Assembly: GCA_051984675.1 (NCBI GenBank)
Contig: JBPYFK010000184.1
Location: 1 to 64,000 of the forward strand
DNA: 64,000 nucleotides
Direction of reading: 5' to 3'
Source: JBPYFK01 sp051984675
GTDB lineage: Bacteria > Actinomycetota > Actinomycetes > Mycobacteriales > Pseudonocardiaceae
The translations under genes were made by a program, and so were the position numbers. The notes below the pieces were generated by a model. That model was not told the origin of the DNA. It searched no databases and worked only from the letters and a program-made list of their open reading frames with translations. Position 1 is the first letter of the stretch. The number at the start of each line of letters is the position of its first letter. This document shows positions 44,446 to 52,745 of this stretch, piece by piece.

Positions 44446-45261
44446 TTGCTTCAGATTACGCAGAACCGCGACACCGGACGGTTGCTGATCTCGCACCCGC
44501 AGCCGAGCATGGTGTCGATCACCGATTCGGTCCGCGCGGGCTTCGAGGTGGCCCGGGCCGCCGCCGACGACCTCAAGCGCGTGCACCTCGAACTGGGTGG
44601 GAAGGCACCGGTGCTCGTCTTCGACGACGCGGACATCGCGGCGGCGGCCGAAGGCATCGCCACCGCCGGCCAGGACTGCACCGCCGCGACGCGGGTTCTC
44701 GTCCAGCGGGACGTACACGACGAGTTCGTCGCCGCGCTCACCGAGCAGGCGCGCAGGACCCGGACCCGCCCACCCAGCGACACCGAAGCGGACTTCGGCC
44801 CGGTCAACAGCGCGGCGCAGCTGGAGCGGATCATGGGATTCGTGGACCGGCTGCCCGACCACGCGACGGTCCACTGTGGTGGATCGCGGGTCGGGTCAGC
44901 CGGGTTCTTCTACGCTCCCACGGTCGTTTCCGGCCTCCGGCAGGACGACGAGATCGTGCGGAACGAGGTGTTCGGACCAGTCCTGACCGTGCAGGAGTTC
45001 GCCGACGAACCGGAGGCGTTCGAGAAGGCCAACGACGTCCGGTACGGCCTGGCCGCCTCGGTGTGGACCGCCGACCACGGCCGTGCCATGCGAGCGTCGG
45101 CCGACCTGGACTTCGGCACGGTGTGGATCAACACGCACATCCCGCTGGTGGCCGAGATGCCGCACGGCGGGTTCAAGCACTCCGGCTACGGCAAGGACCT
45201 GTCGCTGTACGGGCTGGAGGACCACACCCGCGTCAAGCACGTCATGACCAGCCTCGGCTGA
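44446..45261 (+). pseudogene. 5'-truncated aldehyde dehydrogenase
   Basis: A 271-codon frame that begins at a TTG without a ribosome site and encodes only the C-terminal half of an aldehyde dehydrogenase. Homology starts at GRLLISHPQPSMVSITDSVRAG, which is about residue 220 of a full-length enzyme. From there the sequence is intact: LELGGKAPVLVFDDAD with the Glu, GQDCTAATRVLV with the catalytic Cys, EVFGPVLTV, and GGFKHSGYGKDLSLYGLEDHT. The end resembles aminobutyraldehyde/betaine aldehyde dehydrogenases. The cofactor domain is missing, so it should be inactive. The good conservation of the rest implies a recent deletion or insertion, with the breakpoint near 44440. Confidence 0.8.
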
Positions 45262-45305
45262 CCTCCGTGCGAGGGGTCGGCGGCGTGAGCCAGCTGCCCA
45301 GTGGT

Positions 45306-46289
45306 TCAGCCGCCGAGCACGACCCGGCCCACCGTCTTGCCGTCGCCGACCCGTTGCACGCCGTCCGCCAGCTCGTCGAGAGCGAGCGTCTCGCTGATCA
45401 GCGGCTTGATCTCACCCCGGTCAGCCATGGCGACCAGCTCGGTGTGTGCCTGCCGGACCGCCTGCGGATCGCGCTCGTTGTACAGGCCCCAGTGCAGCCC
45501 GACGATCGAGTAGTTCTTGATCAGGGCGTGGTTGAGACCGGGCGACTGGATGGTGCCGCCGGCGAACCCGATCAGCAGGATGCGACCTTCGAAGGCGATG
45601 CACTTGGTGGAGCGCATGTAGGTGTCCCCGCCGACCGGGTCGTAGACGACGTCAGCGCCCTTGCCGCCGGTGACGTCCTTGACCACGGCGACGAAGTCCT
45701 CGGCGTGCCGATCCACGACGACGTCCGCGCCGAGCTGGCGGGCGAACTCGGCCTTGTCCGGGCCACCGACGACCCCGATCACCTGAGCCCCGGCGGCCTT
45801 GCCCAGCTGGATCGCCGCGCTGCCGACGCCGCCTGCCGCAGCGTGCACGAGCAGCGTCTCGCCGGCGCGCAGACCGGCCCTTCGATGCAGGCCGAACCAG
45901 CCGGTCTGGTAACCGATGAACAGCGCCGACGCCTCCGCGTCGGTGAGACCCGCCGGAGCCGGGAACACCCTGCTGGCCTCCATCAGTGCCAGCTCCCCGA
46001 ATCCGCCCGCCGGCAGGGCCGCACCACCGAGGACCCGGTCACCGACCGCAAGACCGTCCACATCGGAACCGAGCGCGACGATCTCGCCGCACAGCTCGAC
46101 ACCCGGCGTGAACGGCAGCGGCGGCTTGACCTGGTACTCGCCCCGGCACAGCAGCACGTCCGGGAAGTTGACCGGGCAGGCCAACACCCGGACCAGAACC
46201 TGCCCCGATCCCGGCTCGGGATCGGGGAGGTCCTCCAGGAGCAGCACATCCTTGGGCTGCCCGAGTTCGTTCACCCGCCATGCCCGCAC
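45306..46289 (-). CDS. NADPH:quinone oxidoreductase-like MDR protein
   Basis: A 327-residue zinc-free member of the medium-chain dehydrogenase superfamily. GVELCGEIVALGSDVDGLAVGDRVLG is the GroES-like domain, and the NADPH site is LLVHAAAGGVGSAAIQLGKAAGAQVIGVVGG. VVYDPVGGDTYMRSTKCIAFEGRILLIGFAGG follows. Relatives reduce quinones, enones or enoyl thioesters. The GTG start has GAGAGGTGG 6 bases before it, and a perfect ACCGACTAGTCGGT palindrome lies 30 bases upstream, so the gene is a separate transcript of the same TetR regulon. It could reduce an enoyl-CoA or enone intermediate. Confidence 0.9.
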   Translation of the reverse strand: MRAWRVNELGQPKDVLLLEDLPDPEPGSGQVLVRVLACPVNFPDVLLCRGEYQVKPPLPFTPGVELCGEIVALGSDVDGLAVGDRVLGGAALPAGGFGELALMEASRVFPAPAGLTDAEASALFIGYQTGWFGLHRRAGLRAGETLLVHAAAGGVGSAAIQLGKAAGAQVIGVVGGPDKAEFARQLGADVVVDRHAEDFVAVVKDVTGGKGADVVYDPVGGDTYMRSTKCIAFEGRILLIGFAGGTIQSPGLNHALIKNYSIVGLHWGLYNERDPQAVRQAHTELVAMADRGEIKPLISETLALDELADGVQRVGDGKTVGRVVLGG

Positions 46290-46318
46290 GCGAAGCCACC
46301 TCTCTCAGCGAAGTCAAG

Positions 46319-46332
46319 ACCGACTAGTCGGT
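46319..46332. promoter_or_regulatory. TetR operator ACCGACTAGTCGGT
   Basis: A perfect 14-base palindrome in the promoter of the quinone oxidoreductase gene, with the same core as the site at 50363. Confidence 0.8.
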
Positions 46333-46451
46333 ATGAAGTGATGCAGTGTGCACTCTAGCTCGTTCGCTACTTTTCAGTAAGCCACTTGGGTGCGGCATCC
46401 AGCTTGTGCCACCACCGCCCACCACTCGGCAGGTGGGTACTTCCCACCGCC

Positions 46452-47039
46452 TCAGGCGCGCAGGCCGCCCATCAGCAACTCGGCGAACTCCTCCCCGACC
46501 TGCTCGGCCGTGAGCGGGCCGTCCTTGCGGAACCAGCTGCCCAGGTGGTGCACCGCGCCGAAGAAGTAATCGACCACCAGATCGGCGGACTTGTCCGAGC
46601 GGAACACCCCGCTCTTCTGCCCTTCCTCGACGAGCTGACGCACCCGCTCGTGGTAGCGGCGCCGCTCGGCCCGCACCTCGGCCCGCTTGTCCGGGTGCAG
46701 CATGTGCATCGAACGGAAGAAGATGATCGTGTCTTCCAGATTCTCCGCCGTGGTGGCGACCACGTCCACAGCCACCGCTCGGAGCCGGTCCTCGGCGTCG
46801 CCCGGTCCATCCGCCAGACGACTCATGCGCTCGGTCTGCAGCCGCAGCACGCGAGCGTAGATCTCGTACAGCAGGTCGTCCTTGGAGCCGAAGTAGTGAT
46901 ACATCGCTCCCTTGGTGACGCCGGCAGCGTCCACGATCTGCTGCACCGAGGTGCTCTCGAACCCCTGCTCAGCGAACAACCGGGTCGCTGCGGCGAGCAG
47001 TCGCTCCGGCACCGACGACCCAGCGTTGTCGCTCACCAC
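46452..47039 (-). CDS. TetR-family regulator, KstR2/FadR-like
   Basis: A 195-residue TetR repressor. The HTH is at about residues 11-55 with core TSVQQIVDAAGVTKGAMYHYF. The C-terminal domain (HMLHPDKRAEVRAERRRYHERV, DLVVDYFFGAVHHLGSWFRKDGPLTAEQVGEEFAELL) is of the TetR_C_24 kind found in KstR2 and other acyl-CoA-sensing repressors. It is the last gene of the synthetase operon, and its nearest operators are the palindromes at 46319 and 50363. It is the best candidate for the repressor of the whole ACCGACTAGTCGGT regulon, with an acyl-CoA of the pathway as inducer. Two adjacent GTG codons (47039, 47036) can serve as start. Confidence 0.9.
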   Translation of the reverse strand: MVSDNAGSSVPERLLAAATRLFAEQGFESTSVQQIVDAAGVTKGAMYHYFGSKDDLLYEIYARVLRLQTERMSRLADGPGDAEDRLRAVAVDVVATTAENLEDTIIFFRSMHMLHPDKRAEVRAERRRYHERVRQLVEEGQKSGVFRSDKSADLVVDYFFGAVHHLGSWFRKDGPLTAEQVGEEFAELLMGGLRA

Positions 47040-47096
47040 GTTCTCCGTTTCCTGCTCGTGGGGCCCAGCAGGCTCGAGGAGCCCAACAGGCTCGAT

Positions 47097-47879
47097 TCAG
47101 TCGTGTTCAGGGTATCCCGCGACATTGCGCCAGAGCTTGCGCATCCCCGCCAGCCACTGGTCGGGAGCCGAAGCACGGGTCGCGTAATACCCGGCGACCT
47201 CCTCATGCGGGAGGATCAGGAAGGGACCGTCCGCCAACGCTTCAACGACTGTCTCGGCGACCTGTTCCGGTTCGATGGCGTTGGTGTCGAGGATCTTCTT
47301 GCCGGTCTCCCCGCTGCCGTCGAGCATCGGGGTTCGCACGCCCTGCGGGCACAGCGCCTGCACCCGAATGCCCTGGTCGCCGTAGGTCGCCGACAGCCAC
47401 TCGGCGAAAGCGAGGGCGCCGTGCTTGGTCACCGAGTACGGCGCTGCCCCGAGCATCGTGAGCAGCCCCGCCGCCGAGACCGTCGCCAGGAAGTGCCCGC
47501 CCCCGCGCTCCAGCCAGTGCGGCAGCAGCGCGCGAGCCGCGCGGACGTGCGCCATCACGTTGACTTCCCATGCCTGCGCCCACGCCTCCTCCGGGGCTTC
47601 CGGGCCACCGCCGATGGCCACGCCCGCGTTCGCGCAGAACAGGTCGACCCGTCCACAGTGGTCGATCGCCCGCTCGACCAGCTCCCGCGCTCCGCGCTCG
47701 CTGGCCGCGTCCCCGGGCACGGCAAGACCGCCGACGTCGTCGGCGACCCGCCGCGCCGCGCCCGCGTCGATGTCGTTGACGACCAGCGTCGCGCCCTCGG
47801 CGGCGAACCGGCGCGCCATCGCCGCGCCGATCCCGCTGCCGCCGCCGGTCACTACCACGAAGGTGTTCGAAAGACGCAT
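47097..47879 (-). CDS. SDR oxidoreductase
   Basis: A 260-residue SDR. The ATG at 47879 follows GGAGG by 8 bases and lies 2 bases downstream of the preceding SDR gene. VVVTGGGSGIGAAMA is the cofactor motif, CANAGVAIGGG the NAG region, and Ser/Tyr/Lys sit in TVSAAGLLTMLGAAPYSVTKHGAL. The stretch VQALCPQGVRTPML and the C-terminal YYATRASAPDQWLAGMRKLWRN are common in actinobacterial SDRs of unknown substrate. It is part of the ligase-SDR-SDR-TetR unit, probably oxidising a hydroxyacyl intermediate. Confidence 0.9.
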   Translation of the reverse strand: MRLSNTFVVVTGGGSGIGAAMARRFAAEGATLVVNDIDAGAARRVADDVGGLAVPGDAASERGARELVERAIDHCGRVDLFCANAGVAIGGGPEAPEEAWAQAWEVNVMAHVRAARALLPHWLERGGGHFLATVSAAGLLTMLGAAPYSVTKHGALAFAEWLSATYGDQGIRVQALCPQGVRTPMLDGSGETGKKILDTNAIEPEQVAETVVEALADGPFLILPHEEVAGYYATRASAPDQWLAGMRKLWRNVAGYPEHD

Positions 47880-47880
47880 G

Positions 47881-48636
47881 TCACACACCTCCGGTCAACG
47901 TCACGCCACCGTCGAGCACCAGAACCTGACCGGTAATCCACGACGCCTCGTCGGAGAGCAGGAACGCGACAGCGCCGTTGATGTCGGAGGGAACGCCGAG
48001 CCGGCGCAGGGGGTAGCGCGCCGCGACCTCTTCCTCCTGGCCCTCGTAGAGGGCGGTGGCGAACTGCGTCTTCACCACGGCGGGCGCGATGGCGTTGACC
48101 CGGACTCCGGGGGCCAACTCGAGCGCCAGCTCCTGGGTGATGTGGATGAGCATCGCCTTGCTGGCTCCGTAGAAGCCGATCCCGGGCGCCGGCCGCAGGC
48201 CGCCCAGCGACGCGACGTTGACCACCGACCCGCCGTGCTCGCCCATCCATGCCCGGTGCACCTGCTGGGTCCACGACAGCGCCGACAGCGCGTTCACCTC
48301 GAAGATCTTGCGGGCGACATCGTGATCCAGCTCGATCATCGGCCCGAACGCCGGGTTGATCCCGGTGTTGTTGACCAGCATGTCCACCCGGCCGAAGGCA
48401 TCCATGGCCCGGGCCACGGCCTCCTGCTGGTGCTGCACGTCGTCGGCCTTGCCCGGCACCGCGATGGCGTGCTCGGCACCGCCGAGCGACTCCACCGCCT
48501 CGTTCAGGGCGTCCGGCTTGCGCGCCGTCAGGCACACTCGGGCGCCCTCGGCCACCAGCTTCTCGGCGATCCCGAGTCCGATGCCCCGGCTGGCGCCGGT
48601 CACGATCGCCACCCGGCCGTCGAACCGCTTGCTCAT
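47881..48636 (-). CDS. SDR oxidoreductase, 3-oxoacyl reductase-like
   Basis: A 251-residue SDR whose ATG at 48636 overlaps the ligase stop (ATGA). TGASRGIGLGIA is the cofactor motif, LVNNTGINPAFGP replaces the common NNAG with NNTG, and the catalytic set is in NVASLGGLRPAPGIGFYGASKAMLIH. It ends ASWITGQVLVLDGGVTLTGG. Translational coupling to the acyl-CoA synthetase argues that its substrate is a product of that ligase, most likely an oxo- or hydroxyacyl-CoA. Confidence 0.9.
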   Translation of the reverse strand: MSKRFDGRVAIVTGASRGIGLGIAEKLVAEGARVCLTARKPDALNEAVESLGGAEHAIAVPGKADDVQHQQEAVARAMDAFGRVDMLVNNTGINPAFGPMIELDHDVARKIFEVNALSALSWTQQVHRAWMGEHGGSVVNVASLGGLRPAPGIGFYGASKAMLIHITQELALELAPGVRVNAIAPAVVKTQFATALYEGQEEEVAARYPLRRLGVPSDINGAVAFLLSDEASWITGQVLVLDGGVTLTGGV

Positions 48637-50324
48637 GCGCGTCCTTTCTCCTGGTTTCGTTCCCGAGGACCGGTGTCCCTCAGCTGCCGCCGGAGGATCT
48701 TGCCGGTCGCTGTTTTCGGCAGATCGTCGAGGATTTCGACCTCGCGCGGGTACTTGTAGGCGGCGAGCTGCTGCTTGCAGTGCTCCACCAGCTCGGGCCC
48801 GGTGGCCTGCTGGCCGGCGGCAAGACTGACGAAGGCGCGGACGGTTTCACCGCGATACGCATCCGGTATCCCGACCACGGCCGCCTCCCGGACGGCGGGG
48901 TGTCCGTAAAGGACGTCCTCCACTTCACGCGGCCACACCTTGAACCCGGAGGCACTGATCATGTCCTTCTTCCGGTCCACGACGTAGAACCAGCCCTCGG
49001 AGTCCATGAAACCCACGTCACCGGTGTGCAGCCGGCCGCCGTCAATCGACGCCGCGGTCTCGTCCGGTTTGTTCCAGTACGCGGGTACCACCATCGGACC
49101 CTCGATCACGATCTCGCCGATCTCTCCCGCCGGCAGGTCCTTGCCGTCGTTGTCGACGATGCGCAGCACCGTGTTCAGCGTAGGCACGCCGACGCTCAGC
49201 GTGCCGGACGCGGGATCGACGGGTGCTTCCCGGCCGGCGGGCGTGGAGGTCGCGGTGGCCGTGGTCTCGGTCAGGCCGTAGCCGTTACGGATGTAGTGGC
49301 CGAAGCGCTGCCGGAACGCCTCCACGACGGCCGACGGCAGCGGCGCGCCGCCCGAGTAGACGGCGCCCAGCGAGGCGAAATGCTCGCGGGTGACGTCAGG
49401 ATGGTTCATCAGCGCCATGTATGCCGTGGACGGACCCACCATGAAGTACGGCTGATGCTCCCGCAGGGCGTCGAGCACCACTCCCGGCTCGAACCGGTAC
49501 GCGAGGTCGAGCGTGCCGCCGAGGCTCAGGGTCGCCCCGAGCTGGCAGACCATGCCGGTGATGTGAAACAGCGGAGCCAGCGCGAAGATCGCCGCCCCCT
49601 CCGGCGCCCGGGAGGAGGACCTGATCCCCTCGGCGTTGAAGCAGACGTTGCCGTGCGTGTTCGTGGCGCCTTTGGGCACACCGCTGGTTCCGGATGTGTA
49701 CGTCAGGAGCGCGACGTCGCTGCTCGCGAGCGTGACCTCCGGTGGGGTGTCATTCTGGCGCGCTCGCGCCACGGCGAGCAGGTCGGCGGCGTCGGGGGCG
49801 GACACCCGCTCAGTCGCGGCGAAAAGCCGGGGGTCGTGACGGGTCTGCAGATCCAGCTCGCTGGTGGTGAGGGAGATGCGGACGCCGGCCTCGCGGGCGA
49901 TCGGCCCGAGCACGTCCCGCCACCCCTGCTCCGACGACACGACCGCCGCCGGGGCCGCGTCTGGCAGGATCGTCGTCAGCTCGCGGCTGCGGTACATCGG
50001 GTTGAGCGGCACCACGATCCCGCCGGCCTTCCAGCCGGCCAGCAGCGCGATGACGAACTGCGGCACGTTCTGCAGGTACAGCGCGAGCCGGTCACCCGCG
50101 CGGAAGCCCTGTTCCAGCAGGTAGCTGGCCAACCCGTCGCTGAGCGCGTCCAACTCGGCGTAGCTGACCGTGGCGTCGAAGTACGTCAGCGCCGCGCGGT
50201 CCGGTACCCGCGCGAGCGTCGCATCGAACAGCGACAGCATGTCCTGGAACTGCGGCGTGAGCTGCTGCGGGACGTCGGGGTCGTAGAGCGCCAGCCACGG
50301 GCGCTGGTCGTAGATGCTGCCCAT
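48633..50324 (-). CDS. AMP-forming acyl-CoA synthetase
   Basis: A 563-residue adenylate-forming ligase that activates a carboxylic acid to its CoA thioester. The P-loop-like motif is LLTYTSGTSGVPKGATNTH, the second core YGLTETTATATS, the hinge and C-domain HTGDVGFMDSEGWFYVVDRKKDMISASGFKV, and the catalytic Lys is in LPKTATGKILRRQL. The ATG at 50324 has GGAGG 4 bases before it. It heads the operon synthetase-SDR-SDR-TetR, and a 20-base perfect palindrome lies 39 bases upstream of its start. It is the likely entry enzyme of the pathway; the acid is unknown, and a 4-oxo or 4-hydroxy acid would fit the kinase-dehydrogenase pair. Confidence 0.93.
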   Translation of the reverse strand: MGSIYDQRPWLALYDPDVPQQLTPQFQDMLSLFDATLARVPDRAALTYFDATVSYAELDALSDGLASYLLEQGFRAGDRLALYLQNVPQFVIALLAGWKAGGIVVPLNPMYRSRELTTILPDAAPAAVVSSEQGWRDVLGPIAREAGVRISLTTSELDLQTRHDPRLFAATERVSAPDAADLLAVARARQNDTPPEVTLASSDVALLTYTSGTSGVPKGATNTHGNVCFNAEGIRSSSRAPEGAAIFALAPLFHITGMVCQLGATLSLGGTLDLAYRFEPGVVLDALREHQPYFMVGPSTAYMALMNHPDVTREHFASLGAVYSGGAPLPSAVVEAFRQRFGHYIRNGYGLTETTATATSTPAGREAPVDPASGTLSVGVPTLNTVLRIVDNDGKDLPAGEIGEIVIEGPMVVPAYWNKPDETAASIDGGRLHTGDVGFMDSEGWFYVVDRKKDMISASGFKVWPREVEDVLYGHPAVREAAVVGIPDAYRGETVRAFVSLAAGQQATGPELVEHCKQQLAAYKYPREVEILDDLPKTATGKILRRQLRDTGPRERNQEKGRA

Positions 50325-50362
50325 GGAACCTCCGTCAGACTCATCAGACCGTCACACTTCAC

Positions 50363-50382
50363 CAGACCGACTAGTCGGTCTG
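50363..50382. promoter_or_regulatory. TetR operator CAGACCGACTAGTCGGTCTG
   Basis: A perfect 20-base palindrome upstream of the acyl-CoA synthetase operon that ends with the KstR2-like TetR gene. It is the most symmetrical of the four related sites. Confidence 0.85.
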
Positions 50383-50403
50383 TTCAGTCAACGGCCTCAC
50401 GTG

Positions 50404-50439
50404 CCGGACGTCAAGAGGCCACCGGACATCAAGGGGCCA
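50404..50439 (+). repeat. Two tandem 18-bp repeats upstream of the toxin-antitoxin genes
   Basis: CCGGACRTCAAGRGGCCA occurs twice head to tail (50404-50421, 50422-50439). It lies 78 bases before the antitoxin start and may be part of its autoregulatory region or of the synthetase promoter. Confidence 0.7.
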
Positions 50440-50516
50440 AACATCAACCCCACAACACGCGCACGCTCGCGCACGTTTCGGCGCACCATCCGGGCCTGGG
50501 GCGTTAGTCTGGGGCT

Positions 50517-51101
50517 ATGTCCGTCGCGCTGGAAGCCGTGCTGGCCCGAGCGGGATTGCAGGTCACCGCGACCGAATTCCTCTCCCTCGTCGAAGACGCC
50601 GCCAAGCGGCTCACCCCGCGCCAGGAGGACCCGTCAGAGCGGTTCACCGACGCCGAGTGCGCCGCCCTCAGCGAGGTGGGCCTGGACCTGGCCCGCTCCA
50701 GCGAGGACGAGGGCGACCCGCGCGCCCGCACCATCGCCGAGCACACCGTGCTGCGCGACACGGCGCTGAGCGTGGCGCAGGCGGCGGAGCGCATCGGGGT
50801 GGACAGCAGCCGCATCCGCCACCGCATCCTCGCCGACCAGCTGATCGGCTGGAAAGCTCGCGGCGGCTGGCGGCTGCCGGCCTGGCAGTTCACCGACCAC
50901 GACGTCCTCCCCGGCCTGGAAACGGTGCTGGCCGCCATGCCGGATGACCAGCCGGCGCTGGTGCTGGCGAACTTCATGACCACGCCGCAGGAAGACCTGC
51001 TGATCGGCCACCGGCCAACGAGCCCGAGGCAGTGGCTGCTGGCCGGCGGGGACGCCGCGCGTGCCGCCCAGTTGGCCGCCGCGATCGGCACCCCGGCCTG
51101 A
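50517..51101 (+). CDS. Antitoxin of a RES-Xre type toxin-antitoxin pair
   Basis: A 194-residue protein. The middle holds an HTH of the excisionase/MerR-like kind (ALSVAQAAERIGVDSSRIRHRI, about residues 85-106) followed by a WKARGGWRLPAWQF wing. The C-terminal part reads MTTPQEDLLIGHRPTSPRQWLLAGGDAARAAQL, which matches the antitoxin toxin-binding (ParS/MbcA-type) segment with its xPxxWLxxG core. The N-terminal 80 residues are of unknown type. TAGTCT six bases before the ATG and the lack of a ribosome site suggest a leaderless transcript. It lies 14 bases before the RES toxin gene. It should bind and neutralise the toxin and repress the operon. Confidence 0.82.
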   Translation: MSVALEAVLARAGLQVTATEFLSLVEDAAKRLTPRQEDPSERFTDAECAALSEVGLDLARSSEDEGDPRARTIAEHTVLRDTALSVAQAAERIGVDSSRIRHRILADQLIGWKARGGWRLPAWQFTDHDVLPGLETVLAAMPDDQPALVLANFMTTPQEDLLIGHRPTSPRQWLLAGGDAARAAQLAAAIGTPA

Positions 51102-51115
51102 CCTGGCCCACGCCC

Positions 51116-51772
51116 ATGGCTCGGCTCCCCCAGCCGCCAGCACCCGCCGTGTTGCAGGCGATGCTGCGGCGCACCGAAGACGTCATCGCGCTTCCCGCCG
51201 GTACCCGGCTCGCCCGGGTCTTCACAGCCGGAGGAAAGCACCCGCAGCAGTGGAACACCTTCCGGTACGCGGGTCCGCTTCCGCACGCACGGTTCGACCC
51301 GCACCGGCCCGACTCCCAGGGCGGTCCGGCGGTCACACGCGAGCACGGGGTGCTGTACTTCTCGCTGTCGGTACGCACCTGTGTCGCCGAAGTCTTCCAA
51401 GCGACGTCCACAGTAGACAGAAGCACACGTGAACCGCACCTCGTGGTGTTCCGGCCCCGGCGCACCCTGCGGCTACTGGACCTGTCCGGCCTGTGGCCGA
51501 CTCGGGCGGGCGCCTCGCAGGCGATCAACAGCGGCGTCAAGGAACGGACCCAGGCCTGGGCACGCGCCATCCGCGCCGCGTACCCCGAGCTGGACGGGCT
51601 CTGGTACCGGTCGTCGATGGACGCCGGTCAACCCTCGGTGTGCCTCTGGGACCCGCCCGCGGCGAGCGCGCTACCGGAGTCACCGGACGTGCTGCTGCCG
51701 CTGAACCACCCAGGGCTCGACGTCCCACTGGGGCGAGTGTGCCGGGAACTCAGTTACACGCTGCTCGATTGA
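51116..51772 (+). CDS. RES-domain toxin (probable NAD+ phosphorylase/glycohydrolase)
   Basis: A 218-residue RES-family protein. The start at ATG 51116 gives MARLPQPPAPAVLQAMLRRT; no strong ribosome site is visible, so coupling to the antitoxin is likely. The conserved residues are present: Arg in LARVFTAGGKHPQQWNTFRY, then ARFDP, GVLYFSLSVRTCVAEVFQ with the Glu, and YRSSMDAGQPSVCLWD with the Ser. RES toxins such as MbcT degrade NAD+. The gene overlaps the convergent terC by 19 bases. Toxin activity is inferred from the family. Confidence 0.85.
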   Translation: MARLPQPPAPAVLQAMLRRTEDVIALPAGTRLARVFTAGGKHPQQWNTFRYAGPLPHARFDPHRPDSQGGPAVTREHGVLYFSLSVRTCVAEVFQATSTVDRSTREPHLVVFRPRRTLRLLDLSGLWPTRAGASQAINSGVKERTQAWARAIRAAYPELDGLWYRSSMDAGQPSVCLWDPPAASALPESPDVLLPLNHPGLDVPLGRVCRELSYTLLD

Positions 51773-52740
51773 GGGCTGGTTTCGCGCGCTTTGGCCAGGC
51801 TCGCGACCGTCGTGATCGCCAGGACGACCACGATGAACCCGAGGGACACCCAGTTGTTGATATCCATCCACCCCGGCAGGAGCTGGTACTCGCACAGCCC
51901 GTGCACGATCAGCTTGACCCCGATGAACCCGAGGATGGGAGCAAGACCCCGCGAAAGGTACACGAGCTTGGTCATCAGCCCGCCGATGACGAAGTAGAGT
52001 TGGCGCAGCCCCATCAGGGCGAACGCGTTCGCGGCGAACACCAGGAAAGGAGCCTGGGTGATACCGAAGATCGCCGGAATGGAGTCCATCGCGAACAGCA
52101 GATCCGCGCTTCCGATCGCGGCGATCACCAGCAACAGCGGGGTCAGGTGACGCCGTCCGTCGATCTTCACGACGCACCGGTGCCCGTGGTACTCGCCGGT
52201 AACCGGAAAGACCTTGCGCACCCAGCGAACGACGCCATCAGCGCCGCCCTCGCCGTGCGTCCCGCTCTCGCCTTTCGCGCCGACCAGGCGCGCCGCGGTC
52301 CACAGCAGGAACCCGCCGAATACGAAAAAGATCCAGATAAACTCGGTGATCAGCGCTGATCCGATCGCGATGAACACCCCACGCATCGCCAGCGCCAGCA
52401 CGATACCGACCAACAGCACCCGCTGCTGGTGCACGGCCGGTACCGCGAAGCTGGCCATCAACACCATGAACACGAAGAGGTTGTCCACGCTCAACGAGTA
52501 CTCGGTGAGATAACCGGTGAAATACTCGACGGCGAAGTGCGCGTCAGCGAAGTACCAGACGCCGAGCCCGAACAAGATCGCGCAGCCGACGTAGAAGCCC
52601 ACCCACTTGAGCGAATCCGCGGCGGTGACCTGTTGCGACTTGCGACCGATGATCAGCAGGTCAAGCAGGAGCAGGGCGGCCAAGCCAGCCAGCGTCAGTC
52701 CCCAGACCCACCAGGGAACATCGATCATCTCGGGTCGCAC
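51754..52740 (-). CDS. terC: TerC-family membrane protein
   Basis: A 328-residue integral membrane protein with nine predicted helices. I choose the GTG at 52740, 5 bases after a GGAGG. The characteristic acidic helices are YLTEYSLSVDNLFVFMVLM and AIGSADLLFAMDSIPAIFGIT, with conserved Asp and Asn. The cytoplasmic loop between contains a variable Gly-rich segment and VTGEYHGHRCVVKIDGRRHLTPLL. TerC proteins export or distribute manganese (and confer tellurite resistance in some species), notably to secreted enzymes. The leader contains a yybP-ykoY riboswitch, which supports a manganese role. Confidence 0.93.
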   Translation of the reverse strand: MRPEMIDVPWWVWGLTLAGLAALLLLDLLIIGRKSQQVTAADSLKWVGFYVGCAILFGLGVWYFADAHFAVEYFTGYLTEYSLSVDNLFVFMVLMASFAVPAVHQQRVLLVGIVLALAMRGVFIAIGSALITEFIWIFFVFGGFLLWTAARLVGAKGESGTHGEGGADGVVRWVRKVFPVTGEYHGHRCVVKIDGRRHLTPLLLVIAAIGSADLLFAMDSIPAIFGITQAPFLVFAANAFALMGLRQLYFVIGGLMTKLVYLSRGLAPILGFIGVKLIVHGLCEYQLLPGWMDINNWVSLGFIVVVLAITTVASLAKARETSPQSSSV

Positions 52741-52745
52741 ACATA

